Below, piece after piece: positions 8,031-15,052 of a DNA stretch of 17,152 nucleotides. This DNA comes from JBDSTZ01 sp039927975 (lineage in GTDB: Bacteria; Pseudomonadota; Gammaproteobacteria; Burkholderiales; Burkholderiaceae_D). The notes below the pieces were generated by a model. That model was not told the DNA's origin and did no database searches. It worked only from the letters and a program-made list of their open reading frames with translations. Position numbers and translations under genes: made by a program. The stretch is from positions 1 through 17,152 of the forward strand of contig JBDSTZ010000119.1 of assembly GCA_039927975.1 (NCBI GenBank). The letters run 5' to 3'. Each line of letters opens with the position of its first letter. The first letter of the stretch is position 1.

Positions 8031-8056
8031 GGGTTCCCGCCTGCGCGGGAACGACG
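8031..8056. repeat. Palindromic extragenic repeat, copy 1
   Basis: The sequence gggttcccgcctgcgcggga followed by acgacg contains a perfect inverted repeat: 8-base arms at 8033-8040 and 8045-8052 with loop ctgc. A second copy with one arm change lies at 11644-11668. It is located 18 bases beyond the end of puuE, where the RNA hairpin could protect the puuE 3' end or limit read-through into xdhA. Similar short palindromes are common between genes in betaproteobacteria (from memory). Confidence 0.7.
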
Positions 8057-8073
8057 GCATTCCCGGGTCCCGC

Positions 8074-9021
8074 TCATGCGGGGTGGGTGGCGCGCCAGTG
8101 GTTGGCGATGTCGATGCGGCGGGTGATCCAGACTTGGTCGTGGCCTTGCACGTAGTCGAGGAAGCGGGCCAGCGCGGCGGCGCGGCCGGGGCGACCGACG
8201 ATGCGGCAGTGCAGGCCGATCGACAGCATCTTCGGCTGGTCCAGGCCGGCCGGGTCGCCCTCGGCATAGAGGACATCGAAGGCGTCCTTGAGGTAGTCGA
8301 AGAACTGGGTGCCGGAATTGAAGCCCTGCATGGCGGCGAAGCGCATGTCGTTGCTGTCGAGGGTGTAGGGGACGATCAGGTGGGGCGTGACGGCCGGGGC
8401 GCCGTCGGGGCCGGTGTGGGCGACCTGCTGCCAGAACGGCAGGTCGTCGCCGTAATAGTCGGCGTCGTAGGCGAAGCCGCCATGCTCGACCACCAGGCGG
8501 CGGGTGTTGGGCGAGTCGCGTCCGGTGTACCAGCCGAGCGGCGCCTGGCCGGTCAGCTCGCGCATGATCTGCACCGCTTCGCGCATGTGGGCGCGTTCGG
8601 TCGCTTCGTCGACGTTCTGGTAGGAGATCCATTTGAGGCCGTGGCAGGCGATCTCGTGACCGAGTTCGCCGAAGGCGGCAAGCGCTTCCGGATTGCGCCG
8701 CAAGGCCGTGGCCACGCCGAAGATCGTCAGCGGCAGCCGGCGTTCCTCGAACATGCGCAGCAGGCGCCAGAGGCCGGCGCGCGAGCCGTATTCGTAGAGC
8801 GACTCCATGCTCATGTGGCGCATCGGGAAGGCGGCCGCGCCGATGATCTCGGAGAGGAAGGTTTCGGAGGCGGGGTCGCCGTGCAGAACGTTGTTCTCGC
8901 CGCCCTCCTCGTAGTTGAGGACGAACTGCAGGGCGACGCGGGCCTGGCCCGGCCAGCGCGGATGGGGTGGAGTGCGGCCGTAGCCGATCAGGTCGCGCGG
9001 GTAGTTGTCGTCGGTGGTCAT
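8074..9021 (-). CDS. puuE: Allantoinase PuuE (polysaccharide-deacetylase fold)
   Basis: A 315-residue cytoplasmic enzyme hydrolysing allantoin to allantoate, belonging to the NodB-like deacetylase family rather than the amidohydrolase allantoinases. Close to known PuuE across its length: PRDLIGYG near residue 8, VLNYEEGGE, MSMESLYEYGSRAG, LGHEIACHG, LGWYTGRDSPNTRRL, PYTLDSNDMRF, YLKDAFDVLYAEG, LSIGLHCR and the C-terminal HWRATHP. The ribosome site before the ATG is poor, although the methionine fits the family start. It is divergent from uraH and is probably transcribed from the shared 105-base gap. Read-through into xdhA is possible but interrupted by a palindromic repeat. Confidence 0.94.
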   Translation of the reverse strand: MTTDDNYPRDLIGYGRTPPHPRWPGQARVALQFVLNYEEGGENNVLHGDPASETFLSEIIGAAAFPMRHMSMESLYEYGSRAGLWRLLRMFEERRLPLTIFGVATALRRNPEALAAFGELGHEIACHGLKWISYQNVDEATERAHMREAVQIMRELTGQAPLGWYTGRDSPNTRRLVVEHGGFAYDADYYGDDLPFWQQVAHTGPDGAPAVTPHLIVPYTLDSNDMRFAAMQGFNSGTQFFDYLKDAFDVLYAEGDPAGLDQPKMLSIGLHCRIVGRPGRAAALARFLDYVQGHDQVWITRRIDIANHWRATHPA

Positions 9022-9039
9022 GGGGTTGGCGAGGTGGCT

Positions 9040-9092
9040 GATATATCGCCCATCATATAGCGGGCGCGGCGCGGCGGTATATGATCTGCCAA
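9040..9092. promoter_or_regulatory. Divergent puuE/uraH promoter region with mirrored -10 hexamers
   Basis: Bases 9052-9059 (atcatata) and 9078-9085 (tatatgat) are perfect inverted repeats, each containing a TATGAT hexamer (5/6 match to TATAAT) pointing outward. The minus-strand copy would give puuE a leader of about 24 bases, and the plus-strand copy would give uraH about 35. No convincing -35 boxes are visible. A self-complementary gatatatc at 9040-9047 lies next to the puuE-side copy. The same arms could be a dyad operator for a shared regulator. Confidence 0.45.
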
Positions 9093-9126
9093 ATAGGCAA
9101 GTTCATCGGCGACTGATAGGAATCTC

Positions 9127-9480
9127 ATGGGAAAACTCAGCACCCACGTGCTCGACACGGCGCACGGCAAGCCGGCCTCCGGGGTCGGGGTCCAGCTGTT
9201 TGCGGTCGAGGGCGAGCGGCGCAGGCTGATCAAGACGGACGCCACCAATGCGGACGGGCGCTGCGCGGCGGCGCTGCTCGAGGGCGTGGCGCTGGTGGCG
9301 GGGCGCTATGAACTGGTGTTTGCGGCCGGGGACTATTTTGCCGCGCTGGGCGTTGCGCTGGCCGAGCCGCGTTTTCTGGACCGGATCACGATCGCGTTCG
9401 GCATTGCCGATACCGGGCAGAATTACCATGTGCCGCTGGTGGTGACGCCGTGGTCGTATTCGACTTACCGGGGCAGCTAG
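9127..9480 (+). CDS. uraH: 5-hydroxyisourate hydrolase
   Basis: A 117-residue transthyretin-related protein that opens 5-hydroxyisourate, the product of urate oxidation, to OHCU. The family signature is complete: LSTHVLDTAHGKPA at the N-terminus (H7), R45, YHVPL (H101) followed by PWSYSTYRGS with the diagnostic YRGS end. There is no signal peptide, so it is cytoplasmic. An AGGAA precedes the ATG. It is divergent from puuE, which acts two steps later. The decarboxylase UraD that normally works between them is not in the window. Confidence 0.95.
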   Translation: MGKLSTHVLDTAHGKPASGVGVQLFAVEGERRRLIKTDATNADGRCAAALLEGVALVAGRYELVFAAGDYFAALGVALAEPRFLDRITIAFGIADTGQNYHVPLVVTPWSYSTYRGS

Positions 9481-9556
9481 CGGCCGGCGGTTAGCGCCAC
9501 CGGGGCCTGGGCTGGCAGGCGGCCGTCCACCAGAACGCTGCCGGCGGGTCAAAACT

Positions 9557-9589
9557 TGGTATTCTTGTCCCTAACGCATCAGGGAGGGG
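9557..9589 (+). promoter_or_regulatory. Possible extended -10 and strong ribosome site before the ClpP-like gene
   Basis: TGG-TATTCT at 9557-9565 resembles an extended -10 element, without a recognisable -35. A strong Shine-Dalgarno AGGGAGGGG follows at 9581-9589, four bases before the ATG at 9594. The ribosome site is clear; the promoter is tentative. Confidence 0.35.
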
Positions 9590-9593
9590 TCGC

Positions 9594-10169
9594 ATGTCGC
9601 TGCATATTGTTCATTTTATCGGCCCGATCAATCACAGTTCCGTGTGCACCGTGCGCAATTTATGTCTGCAGGCGCTGCAGAACGGCGCCAGCGAGATCGA
9701 GCTGCACATGTCGACCGAGGGCGGCAATATGACGGCCGGCTTCGCCCTGTATTTCTTTCTCAAGTCGCTGCCGCTGCCGCTGGTGACCCACAATATCGGC
9801 AGCGTCGAGTCGGTCGGGGTGGTGATCTTCCTGGCGGCCGAGCGGCGCTATGCCTGCCCGGGCACGCGCTTCCTGGTCCATCCGCTGCACTGGGGTTTCG
9901 GCAACCTGGTGGCGGCCGACCATTCGCGGGTGAGCGAGTGGCGCGATTGCCTCGATTTCGACGCGGAGCGGTACGCCCGCATCTTCGAGGAGGCGACCGG
10001 GGCGACCGGGGCGACCGGGGCGGCGGGGATCTGCGACATCCGCAACAACCTGACCGGCAATGCGCGCATTTACGACGCCCAGCAGGCGCTGGAGGCGGGT
10101 ATCATTCACGAAGCGCGCCAGGCCCGGCTGCCGGAGGCGGGGCCGACGTCGCACTGGTGGAACGGTTAG
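9594..10169 (+). CDS. ClpP-fold serine protease-like protein
   Basis: A 191-residue protein with the ClpP/crotonase fold. STEGGNMTAGFALYFFLKSLP at 40-60 matches the oxyanion and strand-helix region of ClpP. The ESVG at 72-75 lines up with the nucleophile motif ASMG (candidate S73), and FLVHP at 93-97 supplies the candidate H96. The third triad residue, an Asp shortly before the final helix in ClpP, appears to be absent: the matching segment reads TGNARIYDAQQALEAGII. Before it comes a low-complexity A-T-G triplet repeat at 134-142, encoded by an exact 9-base DNA repeat. There is no signal peptide or membrane helix. It is shorter and more divergent than housekeeping ClpP, so it is likely a stand-alone paralogue of unknown substrate, perhaps a pseudo-enzyme. 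The strong ribosome site fixes the start. Confidence 0.75.
   Translation: MSLHIVHFIGPINHSSVCTVRNLCLQALQNGASEIELHMSTEGGNMTAGFALYFFLKSLPLPLVTHNIGSVESVGVVIFLAAERRYACPGTRFLVHPLHWGFGNLVAADHSRVSEWRDCLDFDAERYARIFEEATGATGATGAAGICDIRNNLTGNARIYDAQQALEAGIIHEARQARLPEAGPTSHWWNG
9993..10028 (+). repeat. In-frame 9-base tandem repeat
   Basis: gcgaccggg occurs three times in exact tandem (9993-10019), followed by a degenerate fourth unit. It is in frame in the ClpP-like gene and encodes Ala-Thr-Gly repeats, so slippage would change length without a frameshift. Confidence 0.85.
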
Positions 10170-10185
10170 TGTCCCCCACCCTGAG

Positions 10186-10214
10186 TTGCAAGGAAACAAT
10201 GCTTGCCTTAAAAT
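10186..10214 (+). promoter_or_regulatory. Candidate sigma-70 promoter for the CNNM/CorC gene
   Basis: TTGCAA (10186-10191, 4/6) and TAAAAT (10209-10214, 5/6) are separated by exactly 17 bases. The transcript would begin near 10221, with a leader of about 80 bases containing a hairpin. The -10 lies inside a possible upstream short reading frame, so the two readings compete. Confidence 0.45.
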
Positions 10215-10294
10215 TCGCCCCTCCGCCGCCGCAAGGCGCCGCGACCGTCCTGGCGCCTTTCAGCGATCCAGGTTTCCCCATGCACCTTTCATAG
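10199..10294 (+). CDS. Possible 31-residue leader peptide upstream of the CNNM/CorC gene
   Basis: An ATG at 10199 with AAGGA four bases upstream opens a 31-codon frame ending in TAG nine bases before the TTG start of the next gene. It encodes four consecutive prolines at residues 8-11, a ribosome-slowing motif, and its codons 12-21 span the leader hairpin. It could be a regulatory leader peptide or chance. It would only be translated on transcripts starting upstream of 10199, not from the candidate promoter at 10186-10214. Confidence 0.25.
   Translation: MLALKFAPPPPQGAATVLAPFSDPGFPMHLS
10233..10259 (+). promoter_or_regulatory. Leader hairpin, possible attenuator
   Basis: aaggcgcc (10233-10240) and ggcgcctt (10252-10259) are perfect 8-base arms around an 11-base loop. 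Only three T's follow, so it is a weak intrinsic terminator at best. Its place in the leader, between the candidate promoter and the start codon, suggests attenuation or RNA stability control. Confidence 0.4.
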
Positions 10295-10303
10295 CGGTGA
10301 ACC

Positions 10304-11593
10304 TTGGATTCCGTACCCTTGTGGGTGCTCATTTGCGCACTCATTCTCCTGATTCTGTGTTCCGCGTTTTTCGCCATGGCGGAAACCGCGCTCATGGCGG
10401 CCAACAAATACCGGCTGCGCCACCTGGCCAAGCGCGGCCACCGGGGCGCGATCACCGCGCTGTGGCTGCTCGACCGCACCGACAAGCTGCTCTCGCTGGT
10501 GCTGATCTCGAATACCCTGTTCAACGCGATGGCGACGGCGCTGGTGACGGCGATCGCGATCCTGTTTTTCGGGCATGAAGAGAGCGTGATCACGATCGCC
10601 ACCGCGGTGGTGGCCTTCCTGCTGATCGTGTTCGCCGAGATTTCGCCGAAGGTGGTGGGGGCGACTTATCCGGAGCGCATTTCGCTGGCGGCCAGCCTGG
10701 TGCTCAAGCCGCTGATGGCGGCGTCGAAGCCGGTCATCTGGTTCGTCAATCTGTTCGTCAAGCTGGTGCTCAAGCTGCTGCGCATCAAGTCGGGCGAGCA
10801 TGCGCAGCAGCACCGCGTCTCGCCCGAGGAGCTGCGCTCGATCGTGCTTGAAGGCGGCAACTTCATTCCGCAGAAGCACAAGAGCATCCTGCTTAACCTG
10901 TTTGACTTGGAAACCATTTCGGTCGAGGACATCATGACGCCGCGTTCGCAGATCGAGGCGCTGAACCTGGCCTTGAGCGTGGACGAGATCAAGCACGAGC
11001 TGACCACCTGCTATCACAACAAGCTGCCGGTGTATGAAGGCGAGATCAACCAGATTGTCGGGATCCTGCACGTGCGCAAGGCGGTGGCGCTGCTCAACCA
11101 GGATGAGGAATTGACGGTCGAGCATTTCCGCGAACTGCTCAGTACGCCTTATTACATACCGCAGGACACCGGCGTGTTCACCCAGCTGCAGTATTTTCAG
11201 GAGAATAAGGAAAGGCTGGGGATTATTGTCGACGAGTATGGCGAGGTGCAGGGTTTGGTCACGCTCGACGATATCATCGAGGAAATGATTGGCGAGTTCA
11301 CGACCTCGGTGCCCGGCGCGGCGCGCAGCGAAAGCTTCGGCTGGGACGCGCAGGGGGAGTGTCTGCTCGAAGGCGCCACGGCGCTGCGCGACATTAATAA
11401 ACGGCTTGGCTTGAGTTTCCCGCTGGATGGGCCGAAGACCTTGAATGGCTTGTTGCTTGAACAACTGCAGGAAATCCCCGACGCGCCGATCAGCTTGAAG
11501 ATCGGGCAGTGCGTGATCGAGGTAATCCAGGTGCAGAACCAGGCGATCAAGGTGGTGAAGCTGCGCAGGCCGGCGGTCAAGCGGGCGGCGTGA
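10304..11593 (+). CDS. CNNM/CorC-family membrane protein (DUF21, CBS pair, CorC/HlyC domain)
   Basis: A 429-residue inner-membrane protein of the HlyC/CorC (CorB/YfjD-like) family, linked in characterised members to magnesium/cobalt transport or resistance. The N-terminal CNNM domain has helices at about 5-25, 62-90, 95-118 and 135-158, with SAFFAMAETALMA at 20-32 and FAEISPKVVGATYPERI. A CBS pair follows: DIMTPRSQIEALN at 209-221 begins CBS1, and LGIIVDEYGEVQGLVTLDDI at 305-324 is the second. The CorC/HlyC domain covers about 345-422. The start is TTG with GGTGA upstream; in-frame upstream extension is stopped by TAG at 10292. An alternative start would cut the first helix. It belongs to this family rather than true haemolysins, despite frequent database labels. 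Confidence 0.88.
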   Translation: MDSVPLWVLICALILLILCSAFFAMAETALMAANKYRLRHLAKRGHRGAITALWLLDRTDKLLSLVLISNTLFNAMATALVTAIAILFFGHEESVITIATAVVAFLLIVFAEISPKVVGATYPERISLAASLVLKPLMAASKPVIWFVNLFVKLVLKLLRIKSGEHAQQHRVSPEELRSIVLEGGNFIPQKHKSILLNLFDLETISVEDIMTPRSQIEALNLALSVDEIKHELTTCYHNKLPVYEGEINQIVGILHVRKAVALLNQDEELTVEHFRELLSTPYYIPQDTGVFTQLQYFQENKERLGIIVDEYGEVQGLVTLDDIIEEMIGEFTTSVPGAARSESFGWDAQGECLLEGATALRDINKRLGLSFPLDGPKTLNGLLLEQLQEIPDAPISLKIGQCVIEVIQVQNQAIKVVKLRRPAVKRAA

Positions 11594-11643
11594 GCGGAGG
11601 TGAGCGCGGCGAAGAACCCTTTATCGCCGGATGTGCGGGGTAT

Positions 11644-11668
11644 GGGTTCCCGCCTGCGCGCGAACGAC
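11644..11668. repeat. Palindromic extragenic repeat, copy 2
   Basis: The sequence gggttcccgcctgcgcgcga followed by acgac matches the copy at 8031-8055 except for one base in the right arm (gcgcgaac instead of gcgggaac), which weakens the hairpin. It lies 50 bases after the end of the CNNM/CorC gene, again in a 3' flanking position. Confidence 0.7.
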
Positions 11669-11855
11669 GGGGCTGGGGAAGGCAACGACGAGGTTGTGGG
11701 CGATTGGGGTCGACGGACTTCGGTCGGGCAAGGGCGACCAAAGGTGAAATCGGGACGCGCCAAGGGGCTTAGTACATCGCCAACAATGTTGTCGGCTTGA
11801 GTGCGTTGTCGCTTAAACTACGTGGTATGGATGCCGCTTCGCTTGCGAACAAGGC

Positions 11856-11884
11856 TTTACAAAAATGATGCTTGGAGGCATGAT
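11856..11884 (+). promoter_or_regulatory. Candidate sigma-70 promoter for pilBC
   Basis: TTTACA (11856-11861, 5/6) and CATGAT (11879-11884, 4/6) are separated by 17 bases, predicting a start near 11891 and a leader of about 68 bases to the ATG at 11959. An imperfect dyad, atgatgc with gcatgat (6 of 7 pairs), overlaps the spacer and -10. Confidence 0.42.
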
Positions 11885-11958
11885 CCAAACAGTTTCGCCG
11901 TAACAGTCGGTCTGGCACGGCGCCCTTGTCGTTCATTATTTCCCAACTTTTCGCTCCT

Positions 11959-13686
<1,728 letters not shown>

Positions 13687-13693
13687 GAAACAT

Positions 13694-14926
13694 ATGGCCA
13701 CCTCACCAGCAAAAGCCAGCCCGGGGATGCAGATCAAGGAATCGATCTACGCCTGGGAAGGCAAGGACAAATCGGGCAAGACCGTGCGCGGCGAACTGCG
13801 CGCCGGCGGCGAGGCGATCGTCAATGTGACGCTGCGCCGCCAGGGCGTGATGGTCACCAAGATCAAGAAGAAAACCCACCGCAGCGGCAAGAAGATCACC
13901 GACAAGGATATCGCCCTGTTCACCCGCCAGCTGGCGACCATGATGAAGGCCGGCGTGCCGCTGCTGCAATCGTTCGACATCGTCGGGCGCGGCCACGCCA
14001 ATCCCTCGATGGGCAAGCTGATCATGGACTTGCGCGGCGATATCGAAACCGGCACCAGCCTCAACAACGCGTTCCGCAAGTTCCCGCTGTACTTCGATCC
14101 ACTGTTCTGCAACCTGGTGGGGGCCGGCGAACAGGCCGGTATTTTGGAGGACTTGCTCACCCGCCTGGCCATCTACAAGGAAAAGACGATCGCGATCAAG
14201 GGCAAGATCAAGTCGGCCCTGACCTACCCGATCTCGATTCTGGCGATCGCCTTCATCGTCACGGCGGTGATCATGATCTGGGTGGTGCCGGCGTTCAAGG
14301 AGGTGTTCGCCACCTTCGGCGCCGACTTGCCGACCCCGACCCTGGTGGTGATGGCGATTTCCGAATTCTTCGTGAAGTGGTGGTGGCTGATTTTCGGCGC
14401 GCTGTTCGGGGCGATTTATTTCTTCTTCCAGGCCTGGCAGCGCTCGCCGAAAGTGCAGCGCTTCATGGACGTCACGCTGCTCAAGGCGCCGATCTTCGGC
14501 GAGGTGATCCGCAAGGCGACGATCGCGCGCTGGACGCGCACGCTGGCGACCATGTTCGCCGCCGGCGTGCCGCTGGTCGAGGCGCTCGACTCGGTGGGCG
14601 GGGCGGCCGGCAACGTGGTCTACCTCGACGCCACCCGGCGCATCCAGAACGAGGTGAGCACCGGCACCAGCCTGACGGTGGCGATGCAGAACGCCAATGT
14701 GTTCCCGTCCATGGTGACCCAGATGGTGGCCATCGGCGAGGAATCGGGCGCGCTCGACGCCATGCTGGGCAAGGTCGCCGACTTTTTCGAGGAAGAGGTC
14801 GACGAGGCGGTGGCGGCCCTGTCGTCGCTGATGGAACCGATGATCATGGTGATTCTGGGCGTGCTGATCGGCGGCCTGGTGGTGGCCATGTATCTGCCGA
14901 TCTTCAAGCTCGGTTCGGTGGTGTAA
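13694..14926 (+). CDS. pilC: Type IV pilus inner-membrane platform protein PilC
   Basis: A 410-residue polytopic protein of the GspF/PilC family that couples PilB motion to pilin assembly. Two T2SF domains are visible: the first from FTRQLATMMKAGVPLLQS at 76-93, the second from WTRTLATMFAAGVPLVEALDS at 280-300. Membrane helices are at about 178-200, 228-247 and 380-402, the last ending in the family's YLPIF motif (YLPIFKLGSVV C-terminus). AGGAAA precedes the ATG. It follows pilB by seven bases and is closed by a strong hairpin terminator, so pilD is not in the same transcript here. Confidence 0.96.
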   Translation: MATSPAKASPGMQIKESIYAWEGKDKSGKTVRGELRAGGEAIVNVTLRRQGVMVTKIKKKTHRSGKKITDKDIALFTRQLATMMKAGVPLLQSFDIVGRGHANPSMGKLIMDLRGDIETGTSLNNAFRKFPLYFDPLFCNLVGAGEQAGILEDLLTRLAIYKEKTIAIKGKIKSALTYPISILAIAFIVTAVIMIWVVPAFKEVFATFGADLPTPTLVVMAISEFFVKWWWLIFGALFGAIYFFFQAWQRSPKVQRFMDVTLLKAPIFGEVIRKATIARWTRTLATMFAAGVPLVEALDSVGGAAGNVVYLDATRRIQNEVSTGTSLTVAMQNANVFPSMVTQMVAIGEESGALDAMLGKVADFFEEEVDEAVAALSSLMEPMIMVILGVLIGGLVVAMYLPIFKLGSVV

Positions 14927-14946
14927 GCGGGGCGCGGCACAGCCCC

Positions 14947-14983
14947 AAAGCAAAAGCGCGCCCGGCCGGCGCGCTTTTGCTTT
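14947..14983. terminator. Strong hairpin terminator between pilC and the convergent kinase gene
   Basis: A perfect 16-base inverted repeat (arms 14947-14962 and 14968-14983) encloses a 5-base loop. The stem combines a GC-rich core with A/T tracts at both outer ends (AAAGCAAAAG and CTTTTGCTTT), so it should work for both pilC and the convergent histidine kinase gene. It starts 20 bases after the pilC stop. Confidence 0.9.
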
Positions 14984-15052
14984 AAGGGCGGCCCGCCGCG
15001 CCATCCGGTCCGAGGACTAACCGGCTGGCCGGGGAAGCGGCAAGCCGGGCCG

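Larger units (their letters stand above)
11594..11958. other. Intergenic region before pilB
   Basis: These 365 bases hold no convincing gene. They contain the second copy of the palindromic repeat near 11644 and, towards pilB, a stretch of lower GC with a good promoter candidate at 11856-11884. No clear terminator for the preceding membrane-protein gene is seen, although the repeat hairpin may serve in part. Short frames here lack ribosome sites and protein-like composition. Confidence 0.6.

Noticed and set aside
9481..9556. GC-rich inverted repeats after uraH as a terminator or regulatory RNA
   Set aside because: Arms are short and interrupted, no T tract follows, and such repeats are expected by chance at this GC content.
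11912..11930. TGGCAC followed by CTTGTC before pilB, resembling a sigma-54 promoter
   Set aside because: The spacing between the GG and the downstream element is about two bases too long and the GC of the -12 box is missing.
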